Numbered from the stretch's first letter, positions 1 to 7,075 are shown. The stretch: DNA of 10,752 bases from JAAYWY01 sp050945275 (GCA_050945275.1 JBMNSQ010000054.1:1-10752), one strand, 5' to 3'. The notes: generated by a model not told the origin, from the letters alone. Numbers and translations are program-made.

Positions 1-997
1 TACCTTGGCCCTCTAGCTTATTGCAATTCATGATTAAGTCGGCATCGGGGTTGCCAAAGCCCTCCTCCGATACAATGGCAGCCTCGGCTCCCAGCATTTT
101 AGCCAGCTTAGTCGCATAGCTGGAAGACCGTTCTTTATCTTTTAAGGTGACGTTTTCATTGGTGATAATAACACCCATGAAGCAAATATCCTTACCATGG
201 TGCTTATAGAGCTCTTTTATTAGCGGACTATTTAGATGGTGATAAGTGGTGTTCTTATCACAAGCGGACACACAGTTGCCGCTAACGATGGCTCCGTCGA
301 ACAGCTCATTGGGGTGGATGATGGTGGGCAGAATTCTCTTGGCGTCAACGCCGTAAACCCAAGTATCATGCAGCAGCCCTTGGGATTGTAGCATATAGAT
401 ATAAACTACCTTGGGCAGGTCAGGAAACTTGGCTGCTGTTTCCCCAAAAGAACTAAGCTCATACGTTTCCACCATATCGGGCTCGATATCTTTGCCTGCC
501 TCACCCAAATAGGTGGCAGCTTTAAGACCGGCTAACCGGATCGACTTCTCATGTTCGTGCTGGGCTAAACCATCCACCGGGTCCATGTCTAGCACTACAT
601 TATACAGCTTAGAAAACGGTGTATAGTCAGCTCCCGGTCCAGTCATATCAATAACGCCTTCTTGGAAGCCGACAATCTTACCGGTGGTCACCACCGCAGC
701 CCCGGATAATACATGGGTGCGACCGCTACCTACTGTCTCCACTTTGCCGACAAAACCGGGGAACATGCTGCCAGGGCCACTTACTTTGCAGCGAGGCTCG
801 ATGACGTCTTTTACGGGGATGATACGCACTTCTTCGCCAGGTTTAGCCAAATGTACCGTGCACGATTTAATGTTAGGATCTTCCTTCACCAAAGCTGCTA
901 GCTCGTCCTTATTAACGTATAACGTACCGGCTTCGACTTTGGTTTGGGGACCAAACTTCACATCACTAATATTGATCTTCCCTAATTCCAAACGCAT
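1..997 (-). CDS. grdE: Glycine reductase component B, subunits alpha/beta proprotein GrdE (3' end cut off by the window)
   Basis: Component B of glycine reductase binds glycine and passes a carboxymethyl group to selenoprotein A. GrdE is made as a proprotein that is cleaved to give a pyruvoyl-bearing subunit. Seen here: the ATG at 995-997 follows a purine-rich ribosome binding site, and 332 codons are present of a family usually near 430 residues, so about 100 C-terminal residues lie off the left edge. The N-terminus reads MRLELGKINISDVKFG. The conserved NCVSAC motif spans residues 241-246 with Cys242 encoded at 272-274. From family knowledge, Cys242 is the cleavage and pyruvoyl-forming residue, so the protein looks functional. 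The gene sits 41 nt after trxA in the usual order grdX-trxB-trxA-grdE. The selenoprotein genes grdA and grdB would be expected further left. Confidence 0.95.
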   Translation of the reverse strand, partial: MRLELGKINISDVKFGPQTKVEAGTLYVNKDELAALVKEDPNIKSCTVHLAKPGEEVRIIPVKDVIEPRCKVSGPGSMFPGFVGKVETVGSGRTHVLSGAAVVTTGKIVGFQEGVIDMTGPGADYTPFSKLYNVVLDMDPVDGLAQHEHEKSIRLAGLKAATYLGEAGKDIEPDMVETYELSSFGETAAKFPDLPKVVYIYMLQSQGLLHDTWVYGVDAKRILPTIIHPNELFDGAIVSGNCVSACDKNTTYHHLNSPLIKELYKHHGKDICFMGVIITNENVTLKDKERSSSYATKLAKMLGAEAAIVSEEGFGNPDADLIMNCNKLEGQG

Positions 998-1038
998 TGA
1001 GACTCCCCTCCTCTCTTCGCTTAGGAATGAATCTACTT

Positions 1039-1371
1039 TTAACCGGCTAGCTCTTGGAGTTTAGCCACAATATTTTCTTTGGTCACCTCTTGCCCCACCA
1101 ACTTGGCTACCACTTCACCTCCTTTGTAAAACAAGAATGTCGGCAGAGCCATCACCTTAAGTTCCACCACTAAACGACGGTTCTCCTTACTGTTTACTTT
1201 ACAGAACTTAACCTTCCCTTGATAGTCCTTAGCCAGAGCTTCTACTTCTGGCATCAGGGCCAAACAAGGTGCACAGCGTGGGCCCCAAAAATCCACCAAC
1301 ACCGGCAAGTCTGATTTAAGAACCTCGTCCTCGTAGGTATCCCGCGAAACCTCAACTAACAGTTCAGACAT
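1039..1371 (-). CDS. trxA: Thioredoxin of the glycine reductase operon, atypical CAPC active site
   Basis: A 110-residue thioredoxin-fold protein expected to carry electrons from TrxB to glycine reductase selenoprotein A. The ATG at 1371 is preferred over an in-frame TTG at 1377, because AAGGAGGG ends immediately before the TTG but sits about 6 nt before the ATG. The fold is recognisable: VDFWGP leads into the active site, and ALPTFLFYKGG contains the cis-proline loop. The active site is C-A-P-C (residues 33-36), preceded by Arg, in place of the canonical W-C-G-P-C, so both the Trp before the first Cys and the Gly between the Cys residues are changed. Thioredoxins encoded in grd operons are known for divergent active sites, which fits a dedicated partner rather than the general cellular thioredoxin. 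It lies 12 nt after trxB. Confidence 0.93.
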   Translation of the reverse strand: MSELLVEVSRDTYEDEVLKSDLPVLVDFWGPRCAPCLALMPEVEALAKDYQGKVKFCKVNSKENRRLVVELKVMALPTFLFYKGGEVVAKLVGQEVTKENIVAKLQELAG

Positions 1372-1383
1372 TGTCAACCCTCC

Positions 1384-2298
1384 TTAGAAGTTGTCTTCAA
1401 TATACTTTTCGGCTGCCACGGCAGCAGTAGCGCCGTCGCCCACCGCTGTTACCACCTGTCTTAACAGCTTAGCGTTAACGTCACCGGCGGCAAATACACC
1501 GGGAATATTGGTTTCCATATTGGCTGTCACCGGTATATACCCTCTGGCATCAAGTTCAATGGCACCCGCCAAGAAGTTGGTGTTAGGCTCCAGTCCAATA
1601 TACATAAAGACTCCGTCCACCTTAAGATCGGTTAGTGCACCGGTCTTTACATTCTTAAGGACTACTTTCTCCACTGTCTCTGAACCTGTGATTTCATTCA
1701 CGACGCTGTCCCACATAATTTTAATCTTGGGGTTAGCAAATGCTTTTTCTTGAACCACTTTCGTCGCCCGAAGGGCGTCGCGCCGGTGAATAACGTATAC
1801 TTCACTGGCAAATTTAGTCAGATAGATAGCTGTGGAAATGGCCGAGTCGCCGCCGCCTACCACAGCTACCGGCAAGTCCTCGAAAAAGGCGGCATCACAA
1901 GTGGCGCAAAATGAAACGCCCCGCCCAATAAATTCTTCTTCTCCCGGGCAACCCAGCTTACGGTAGGTAGCACCACTGGCGATAATGACGGTTTTTCCTT
2001 TAAACTCGCCGCTAGTGGTTTTAACAAGTTTTTCTTTTGCCGTGAAGTCTACCCCGGTAACTTCGGCCATAACAAACTCGCAACCGAATTTTTTCGCCTG
2101 TTCTTCCATGCGTTCTGTGATATCTGGTCCGGTACTTCCTTCGGCTGCTCCCGGATAGTTTTCGATCAAGTCGGTTGTGGCCGCTTGGCCACCAGCCACA
2201 AGCTGTTCAATTAACAGTGTCTTTAATTTAGCCCGGCCGGCATAAAGGCCAGCTGTTAGGCCAGCGGGACCCCCACCGATAATAATAACGTCGTACAT
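1384..2298 (-). CDS. trxB: Thioredoxin reductase (NADPH, FAD-dependent)
   Basis: A 304-residue low-molecular-weight thioredoxin reductase that transfers electrons through FAD and a CxxC pair to TrxA. The ATG at 2298 is chosen over an in-frame TTG at 2304 because AAGGAGGG lies 8 nt upstream of the ATG. Visible motifs: GGGPAG (8-13) for FAD, the redox pair CATC (131-134), a second Rossmann motif GGGDSA (148-153), HRRDALR (171-177) consistent with NADPH rather than ferredoxin as donor, and the C-terminal FAD motif FAAGDV. Length and motif order match the family. It lies in the grd operon, 164 nt after grdX and 12 nt before trxA, so it probably supplies the reductant for glycine reduction. A role as general cellular TrxB is also possible. 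Confidence 0.96.
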   Translation of the reverse strand: MYDVIIIGGGPAGLTAGLYAGRAKLKTLLIEQLVAGGQAATTDLIENYPGAAEGSTGPDITERMEEQAKKFGCEFVMAEVTGVDFTAKEKLVKTTSGEFKGKTVIIASGATYRKLGCPGEEEFIGRGVSFCATCDAAFFEDLPVAVVGGGDSAISTAIYLTKFASEVYVIHRRDALRATKVVQEKAFANPKIKIMWDSVVNEITGSETVEKVVLKNVKTGALTDLKVDGVFMYIGLEPNTNFLAGAIELDARGYIPVTANMETNIPGVFAAGDVNAKLLRQVVTAVGDGATAAVAAEKYIEDNF

Positions 2299-2369
2299 AA
2301 GCAAGTCCCTCCTTACAGCAAAATTGACTCTTTGAGTTTCTGTCCACTATCCGTCTAATGCTTTGTCGT

Positions 2370-2417
2370 GAGCCAGGGGCAACAGCGCTAGCCTCCTTCC
2401 AGTTTTCCGCCTGGCTC
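2370..2417. repeat. 8-bp perfect inverted repeat in the grdX-trxB intergenic gap
   Basis: GAGCCAGG at 2370-2377 and CCTGGCTC at 2410-2417 are perfect inverted arms around a 32-nt loop. They lie in the 164-nt gap between grdX and trxB. Read on the minus (transcribed) strand, the hairpin has no following T-run, so it is not a standard terminator for the operon. On the plus strand a CCTTTTT tract follows, but no plus-strand gene ends here. A role in mRNA processing or 3'-end protection of the grdX part of the transcript is inference. Confidence 0.4.
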
Positions 2418-2462
2418 CCTTTTTATACTTTAAATTTTGGCCTCCTAACCTACTCATTAGTT

Positions 2463-2852
2463 TTAACCGACGGTAGTTGGAAGCAAACTAGCTAAGGCGC
2501 TCTCAAACACAGATAGATCTATCTGAGCATAGTCATCCATTATCTTCGGTGGCAGTAACAGTTTCTTCAGTGCACGCGTTTTTTCCCACGCATCCATGGC
2601 CGCCGCCATGTAGTTCACCGAATCCAGATCCACCGTTTTTTCTGAATTGACTGTAAGTATTACTGTCTTGTATGGGATCCGCCCCGGTTTAAGGCTGCTT
2701 GACAAAGGGTGGGTCAGCAAGCGATGCCCCTTGTGAACCAAGTCGCGGGCCCGCTTAAACACCGCCCGTACATCCCCTGTGACTAGGATTGGATCGAGCT
2801 GGCCATACTTGGCCATCACTTGTGGATTGTTAGTTAGCACTATAAAGAGCAT
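2463..2852 (-). CDS. grdX: GrdX family protein
   Basis: A 129-residue protein of unknown biochemical function found at the head of many glycine, sarcosine and betaine reductase operons. The reading frame is open to an ATG at 2906, but the ATG at 2852 is preferred: it has GAGGGA about 6 nt upstream, it starts the conserved core (MLFIVLTNNPQV), and the extension runs into the riboswitch terminator stem. The recognisable family block is HKGHRLLTHPLSSSLKP followed by PYKTVIL, then the LDLDS-like VDLDSVNY segment. It is the first gene after the glycine riboswitch, so its expression should rise with glycine. No catalytic motif or membrane segment is evident. Confidence 0.87.
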   Translation of the reverse strand: MLFIVLTNNPQVMAKYGQLDPILVTGDVRAVFKRARDLVHKGHRLLTHPLSSSLKPGRIPYKTVILTVNSEKTVDLDSVNYMAAAMDAWEKTRALKKLLLPPKIMDDYAQIDLSVFESALASLLPTTVG

Positions 2853-2897
2853 ATTCGTCCCTCGCCAATTATTTCCTGCTAAGTAAATTAAAAAGCC

Positions 2898-2947
2898 AAA
2901 AAACATGGGGAAGCACCGGCAAAGTAAGCCACCTGCTACTTACCCCC
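2898..2947 (-). terminator. Rho-independent terminator of the glycine riboswitch expression platform
   Basis: On the minus strand a GGGG run (2943-2947) can pair with CCCC (2907-2910), with further short helices between (AAG/CTT, GCA/TGC, GGC/GCC), followed after ATG by six T residues (2898-2903). The GGGG run overlaps the 3' P1 strand of aptamer 2 (2945-2949), so ligand-stabilised P1 would prevent the terminator forming. This predicts a glycine-ON switch. The stem is interrupted by internal loops, so the exact fold is less sure than its position. Confidence 0.6.
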
Positions 2948-3136
2948 TGTCCTTTGGCCTGAAAGATCCTCCCTACTGGGATTACCCCTTCGGCGCCCCA
3001 TGCTGATCTACTTTCATTTATGGGTCTCTCCAGGGATCCGTTACCACAAGGTGCTTTGGCCTGAGAGGTTCAGTTCTCCGGGTAGCAACCGGTAACCTTG
3101 CTCCTTCGGCGTCCTTCCTATGGACTCTCCCTTGTG
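2945..3136 (-). ncRNA. Tandem (two-aptamer) glycine riboswitch
   Basis: Two consecutive glycine aptamers lie on the minus strand ahead of grdX. Aptamer 1 spans 3045-3136: its P1 arms CACAAGG and CCTTGTG are perfectly complementary, and it contains GGGAGAG, GCCGAAGGAGCAA and CTCTCAGGCCAAAG. Aptamer 2 spans 2945-3035: P1 is CCCTG/CAGGG, with GGAGAGACC, GCCGAAGGGGTAA and TTTCAGGCCAAAGGACAG. These are the conserved blocks of the glycine riboswitch family (Rfam RF00504). The short linker between the aptamers is usual for the cooperative tandem form. The context, a glycine reductase operon, agrees exactly with the ligand: induction of catabolism by its substrate. Confidence 0.95.
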
Positions 3137-3186
3137 AGTCATCCGGAATATTAAATTTTCCTATTCAAGTAATTTTATCCGCTTAA

Positions 3187-3192
3187 ATTATA
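3187..3192 (-). promoter_or_regulatory. Probable -10 element of the grd operon promoter
   Basis: A perfect TATAAT is present on the minus strand in an AT-rich stretch, about 50 nt upstream of the first glycine aptamer. This gives a transcription start near 3180 and a short leader before the riboswitch. The -35 region 17-18 nt upstream (around 3210-3215) is a poor match to TTGACA, so the promoter may be weak or activator-dependent. Confidence 0.5.
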
Positions 3193-3241
3193 GCATAAAG
3201 CTTCTAATTTAGCTAGTGGCATTTGTTAAATTGATGCCGCT

Positions 3242-3270
3242 GAATAATTTGCGCCTTTTTTCAAATACTA
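3242..3270 (+). promoter_or_regulatory. Candidate forespore (SigF/SigG-type) promoter for the zinc-ribbon gene and yyaC
   Basis: GAATA (3242-3246) and AATACTA (3264-3270) are separated by exactly 17 nt. They resemble the -35 GNATA and -10 CATNNTA elements of SigF/SigG promoters, with one mismatch in the -10. The start would be near 3277, about 37 nt before the GTG of the small gene. The resemblance is supported by context, because yyaC-type genes are sporulation genes. The motif is short and could be chance. Confidence 0.35.
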
Positions 3271-3313
3271 AGCTCTGACAGAACTGGAAAGTCCAGACAG
3301 GGGGTTTGTGTAG

Positions 3314-3454
3314 GTGTCCGGGATACGGGAAAAGAAGTGTCCTATGTGCGGTAACTCTATCTTGGATTTAGGTTTATCAGGTGATGAAGATGCACTCTGC
3401 TTTGCCTGTTACCGAAAGGTAGCAGCCGATAAAAAGGAAGCCCAGGAGGCCTGA
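3314..3454 (+). CDS. Small zinc-ribbon-like protein (46 aa), function unknown
   Basis: A 46-residue reading frame starts with GTG, with AGGGGG about 10 nt upstream, immediately after an in-frame TAG. The protein has two cysteine pairs, CPMC (residues 9-12) and CFAC (29-32), separated by 16 residues. This is a compact zinc-knuckle pattern, followed by a Lys/Glu/Ala-rich tail. No named family is recognised. The gap to the yyaC ATG is only 4 nt, and the yyaC ribosome binding site (AGGAGG) lies inside the end of this frame, so the two are probably translationally coupled and co-transcribed. The start could instead be the ATG inside the first CxxC, but that would destroy the motif. It might bind zinc or mediate protein contact. 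No function is claimed. Confidence 0.65.
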   Translation: MSGIREKKCPMCGNSILDLGLSGDEDALCFACYRKVAADKKEAQEA

Positions 3455-3458
3455 CAAC

Positions 3459-4052
3459 ATGAGGCTTCTGGCAACTTCACCTAAAGCCTTGCGTGTAAGT
3501 GTGGATGACGCGTTAGCTGTCCATAAGCTGGGCAGCGGACTGTGGCAGTCGCTGCAGCATCTTCCAGCGGCAAAGCTAGGTTTGGTCGCCCTATGCATTG
3601 GTACCGATCGTTCCACCGGCGATTCACTGGGCCCTTTAACAGGAAGTTTTCTCGAAGAATTAGCTTGCCCCGACCTAGAGGTTATTGGTACCTTAGACCG
3701 GCCGGTACATGCAACTAATTTGCAGGAAACAATCTACGGCCTTCAAAAGAGAACCATAAAGCCTTGCATTATCGCTATCGATGCCTGCCTGGGTCGGTTG
3801 GACAGTGTGGGCAAAATATCTCTGGCTAAAGGCGCCTTGAACCCTGGGGCCGGCGTCAACAAAGACTTGCCGGCAGTGGGCGATTACCATGTGATGGGGA
3901 TTGTCAATGTAAGCGGGTTCATGGAGCACCTGGTCCTTCAGAACACGCGGCTGCACTTAGTCTACCGTATGGCCGGTGTTATTGCCGAGGCCATGGCAAC
4001 CGTGTCTTTTCGATTATCCGCTTCCAGCTCCGCTGCCGGCAAAAGCCCTTAA
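3459..4052 (+). CDS. yyaC: Spore protease YyaC family protein
   Basis: A 197-residue protein of the YyaC family, which is related to the germination protease GPR that degrades small acid-soluble spore proteins. The family signature is clear: CIGTDRSTGDSLGPL (46-60), GTLDRPVHATNL (77-88), IIAIDACLG (104-112), a PGAGV segment (129-133), then VGDYHVMGIVNVSGFME and VLQNTRL. Conserved acidic residues in GTD (Asp50) and IDAC (Asp108) are the expected catalytic-type aspartates by analogy with GPR. AGGAGG lies 9 nt before the ATG. The C-terminal 15 residues are Ser/Ala-rich and not conserved-looking. YyaC proteins are sporulation-associated, and their exact role is less defined than GPR. The gene overlaps the convergent ATPase gene by 4 nt. 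Confidence 0.92.
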   Translation: MRLLATSPKALRVSVDDALAVHKLGSGLWQSLQHLPAAKLGLVALCIGTDRSTGDSLGPLTGSFLEELACPDLEVIGTLDRPVHATNLQETIYGLQKRTIKPCIIAIDACLGRLDSVGKISLAKGALNPGAGVNKDLPAVGDYHVMGIVNVSGFMEHLVLQNTRLHLVYRMAGVIAEAMATVSFRLSASSSAAGKSP

Positions 4053-4076
4053 AGGGTCTTAGCCGGCTCTTTTCTT
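4035..4076 (+). terminator. Hairpin terminator at the end of yyaC, overlapping the convergent ATPase gene
   Basis: GCCGGC (4035-4040) and GCCGGC (4062-4067) form the outer stem around an inner CCC/GGG helix with a TTAAA loop, followed by TCTTTTCTT on the plus strand. The structure spans both stop codons, so it is coding sequence for both flanking genes. The stem contains mismatches. On the minus strand no T-run follows, so termination is predicted for yyaC only. Confidence 0.45.
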
Positions 4077-6778
4077 AGCCGTGGCTGCCCTGGCTTAGAT
4101 CCGCCCACCACCTTGCCGACTTCGGCAACAATTGTCGGCAATAAGGCTGCCGGGACAATAATGCGCCAGTGAGCAATCGTTAAGGCAGCTGTTTTAAACA
4201 CCGGTCTTAGCCCTGGTACATAAATAGTGATCAAAAAAGCCAACAGGGAAACGGAGGTTCCCAGTAACAGCGTGCGATTAGTAAAGAGGCCCATTCTAAG
4301 CAGTGACAACCGCTCGGACCGACTGCTGAACGACCGTAAAAGTTCGGCCACAACCAAGGTGGCAAAAGCCATCGTCCGCGCTACTTGTACATCAAACCGT
4401 GGCAACGCAAGCCAAAACACGCCCAAAATAGCCACCGTTAGCGCTACTCCCTGAGCAGCTATCCTATGTTGCATCAAGCGATCCAGCAGCGGCTCGCGCG
4501 GAGACCGCGGCGGGCGCGTCATGATGCCCGGTTCGGCCTGTTCCACCCCCAGGGCCAACGCCGGAAAAGCGTCGGTGAGGAGGTTCAACCATAACAAGTG
4601 GACCGGCAGCAGCGGCAGCGGCAAGGCCATCAGTTGGGCAAGGAAAACAATCAGAACTTCGCCCACGTTGCACGACAGCAGGAAATAAACAAATTTACGG
4701 ATGTTAGCATAAATAACCCGTCCTTCTTCCACCGCTGATACAATGCTGGCAAAGTTATCGTCAGTCAAAATCATATCGGCGGCACCTTTGGCTACGTCGG
4801 TACCGGTAATACCCATAGCCACACCGATATCGGCCCGCTTTAGAGCCGGTGCATCATTAACGCCATCACCGGTAACAGCTACGATCTCACCTTGTTCTTG
4901 CAATGCCTGGACAATGGCACTTTTATGCTCGGGAGCCACTCGGGCATAAACATTCGCCTTTTGTACCTTCTTCTTCAATTGTTCCGATGTAAGTTCGTCT
5001 AGATCGGCACCAGTGAGTACCTCATTGCCATCGGTTAGCCCTAATTCGCGACCGATGGCTAGTGCTGTCTGGGGATGGTCGCCGGTGATCATAACGGTAC
5101 GAATACCAGCCTTAAAAGAGCGGTCCACCGCCAGCTTCGCTTCCGGGCGCAGCGGGTCTTTTAAGCCGACCAAGGCGAGGAGAGTCAGCTCTTCTTCCAC
5201 TGAGCCAAGATCAGCCGCCGCCGGTAGTTCCGGTAGCTTGCGATAGGCCAAAGCAAGAACTCTAAGGGCCTGGCCCGCCCAGTTGGCATTTTGCTGCTCA
5301 ATCTCAGCCACTAGGTCATCGCTGAGTTCTCTTTCGGATCCGTTCACTAAAACACGCTTTGATCGCGCCAAAACAACGTCGGGCGCTCCTTTAGTAAGAA
5401 CGAGGTAACCGCCGTCTTTAGCCGGGTGAATGGTGGTCATCAGCTTGCGACGTGAGTCAAACGGTATCTCCGCTCGACGCGGGTACTGGTCAGCCAGGTT
5501 CTGAGAAGTAACTCCTACTTTGGCCGCCAAACCAAGTAGCGCCCCTTCAGTGGGATCTCCCACTAGCTCCGGTTCTTCTTGATCGTCCCCGATCACACGA
5601 GCATCATTGCACAAGGCGGCTGTAAGCAGCGGCAACTCAAGCTCTTCTAGCTGCCGATTATTAAGAGGGTGATCATCAAACATCACTTGGCCACGGGCCG
5701 CATAGGCACTGCCGCTTACAGTGTACAGCTTTTGCCCGGCCCACAATGCTACCGCCGCCATTTTGTTTTGGGTGAGGGTGCCTGTTTTGTCGGTGCAAAT
5801 TACGGTGGTTGATCCTAACGTTTCCACAGCATGAAGCTTTTTCACTACGGCGTTCTTGGCCACCATCCGCTGCATACCCAGGGCTAGCACAATGGTTACC
5901 ACCGCTGGTAAACCCTCCGGTATCGCGGCCACCGCCAAGCTTACGGCCACCAAAAACAGCTGTAGCCAGTCGACTCCGTAACCGTCGCGAACAAGACCGG
6001 TAATAAAAACAAGCACGCTAATGACCAAGGTGGCCAAACCAAGCATCTTTCCTAAAGCGTCTAAACGTTGTTGAAGGGGGGTAGCCCCCTCCGGAGCCGC
6101 TGTTAGCAGACCGGCGATACGACCCATCTCCGTATCCATACCGGTAGCTACTACCACCCCTTGCCCCCGCCCATAAACTACCGTGGTGCCAAGGTAAGCC
6201 ATATTGCTGCGTTCAGCCAAAGGAACCTTGGCCGCAAGTTCTAAATCAGCGTCCTTTTCTACTGGCACTGACTCTCCCGTAAGAGCAGCCTCTTCCACCT
6301 TTAGGCTGGCCGTTTGGACCAAGCGCACGTCAGCCGGAGCCACCGATCCCGCCTCCAGCAATATTACATCGCCGGGAACCAGCTTCCGAGCCGGGATATC
6401 CATCGTTTGACCGCCGCGGATCACCACCGCATGCGGGGCCGCCATTTGTTTGAGTGCATTTAGGGCCTTCTCGGCCCGCCCTTCTTGAATAAAGCCTAAA
6501 ACAGCATTAACAACCACAATACCAACAATAAGCAGGGCATCGGTCCGTTCGCCTGCAGCAAAAGATACCAAGCTGGCAGCTAACAGAATCAGAACTAAAA
6601 AATCCTTAAACTGATCTACTAGCTTGCGCCACCAGGGGACGCCTTCCTCCCCTTTAAGCTCATTGGGCCCCTGGACATCAAGCCGCTTCCTAGCTTCTTC
6701 CTCCACTAACCCTTGAACCAGATCAGTATGTAACTCGGCAGCAACACTTTTTGCCGACATGCTATGCCAAGTCTGCAT
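4049..6778 (-). CDS. P2A-type (SERCA-like) cation-transporting P-type ATPase, probable Mn2+/Ca2+ exporter
   Basis: A complete 909-residue P-type ATPase that pumps divalent cations across the cytoplasmic membrane using ATP. The ATG at 6778 has AAGGGGGA just upstream. Motifs in order: TGES (167-170, actuator), PEGLP (287-291, M4), CTDKTGT (phosphorylated Asp330), KGAPD (463-467), TGDHP (565-569) and TGDGVND (636-642), then M5 SCNVGEV (702-708), M6 NLLTD (732-736) and an M8 Glu812. By comparison with SERCA, the cation ligands of site II (Glu288, Asn732, Asp736) and of site I (Asn704, Glu707, Thr735, Glu812) all appear conserved. Family knowledge alone would say Ca2+ pump. The yybP-ykoY riboswitch upstream argues for Mn2+ as a physiological substrate or signal. 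Monocistronic, with a basic C-terminal tail. Confidence 0.93.
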   Translation of the reverse strand: MQTWHSMSAKSVAAELHTDLVQGLVEEEARKRLDVQGPNELKGEEGVPWWRKLVDQFKDFLVLILLAASLVSFAAGERTDALLIVGIVVVNAVLGFIQEGRAEKALNALKQMAAPHAVVIRGGQTMDIPARKLVPGDVILLEAGSVAPADVRLVQTASLKVEEAALTGESVPVEKDADLELAAKVPLAERSNMAYLGTTVVYGRGQGVVVATGMDTEMGRIAGLLTAAPEGATPLQQRLDALGKMLGLATLVISVLVFITGLVRDGYGVDWLQLFLVAVSLAVAAIPEGLPAVVTIVLALGMQRMVAKNAVVKKLHAVETLGSTTVICTDKTGTLTQNKMAAVALWAGQKLYTVSGSAYAARGQVMFDDHPLNNRQLEELELPLLTAALCNDARVIGDDQEEPELVGDPTEGALLGLAAKVGVTSQNLADQYPRRAEIPFDSRRKLMTTIHPAKDGGYLVLTKGAPDVVLARSKRVLVNGSERELSDDLVAEIEQQNANWAGQALRVLALAYRKLPELPAAADLGSVEEELTLLALVGLKDPLRPEAKLAVDRSFKAGIRTVMITGDHPQTALAIGRELGLTDGNEVLTGADLDELTSEQLKKKVQKANVYARVAPEHKSAIVQALQEQGEIVAVTGDGVNDAPALKRADIGVAMGITGTDVAKGAADMILTDDNFASIVSAVEEGRVIYANIRKFVYFLLSCNVGEVLIVFLAQLMALPLPLLPVHLLWLNLLTDAFPALALGVEQAEPGIMTRPPRSPREPLLDRLMQHRIAAQGVALTVAILGVFWLALPRFDVQVARTMAFATLVVAELLRSFSSRSERLSLLRMGLFTNRTLLLGTSVSLLAFLITIYVPGLRPVFKTAALTIAHWRIIVPAALLPTIVAEVGKVVGGSKPGQPRLRKEPAKTL

Positions 6779-6952
6779 CCATACTTCCCCCTTGCCAGAG
6801 CTTTACTTTTTTACAGATCATGCTCTCCCGTTATAGTTCCCTGCTTTGGCATGTTAGACACTTCGCCAGCGCTTTACCGTCTTGCAACGATAGCTCACAA
6901 CTATGATTCTTACTTAAACGCTAGTGTAAACCCTTATTACTACAAAGATACC

Positions 6953-6993
6953 AAAAAGGCGAGACCCTTAAACGACACGTTTAAGGTCTCGCC
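6953..6993 (-). terminator. Intrinsic terminator of the Mn2+ riboswitch expression platform
   Basis: On the minus strand the arm GGCGAGACCTTAAACG (6993 to 6978) pairs with CGTTTAAGGGTCTCGCC (6974 to 6958), giving a stem of about 16 bp with one bulged base and a TGT loop, directly followed by TTTTT (6953-6957). The 5' arm includes GCGAGACCTTAA, which is also the 3' P1 strand of the aptamer, so aptamer and terminator are mutually exclusive. It lies 174 nt before the ATPase start and would abort transcription when Mn2+ is low. Confidence 0.93.
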
Positions 6994-7075
6994 TGCTGCC
7001 TAGCAGTGGGCAAGCCAGGGCTAGCGCCTTGTGTTGTTGACTTGCCCGGGGTCTTCCCCTGGCTACTCCCCTTAA
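6981..7075 (-). ncRNA. yybP-ykoY (Mn2+-sensing) riboswitch aptamer
   Basis: The minus strand begins TTAAGGGGAGTAGCC and ends GGCGAGACCTTAA. TTAAGG and CCTTAA close P1, and GGGGAGTAGC plus GCGAGACC are the invariant first and last blocks of the yybP-ykoY family (Rfam RF00080). Between them an AGTCAACAACAC segment and a GGGCAAG/CTTGCCC helix give the remaining arm. The family binds Mn2+ and often controls Mn2+ exporters, including P-type ATPases. Here the next gene is such a pump. Because ligand-stabilised P1 competes with the downstream terminator, metal binding should switch transcription on. Confidence 0.88.

Noticed and set aside
684..1064. 126-residue plus-strand open frame
   Set aside because: Lies antisense to grdE, whose minus-strand translation matches the family throughout. 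There is no ribosome binding site or recognisable domain.
2853..2906. Longer GrdX start at 2906
   Set aside because: It would place the start in the riboswitch terminator stem and T-run. The ATG at 2852 has a proper ribosome binding site and begins the conserved core.
3377..3616. 79-residue minus-strand frame across the zinc-ribbon gene and yyaC
   Set aside because: Antisense to two better supported plus-strand genes, with no ribosome binding site and no family resemblance.
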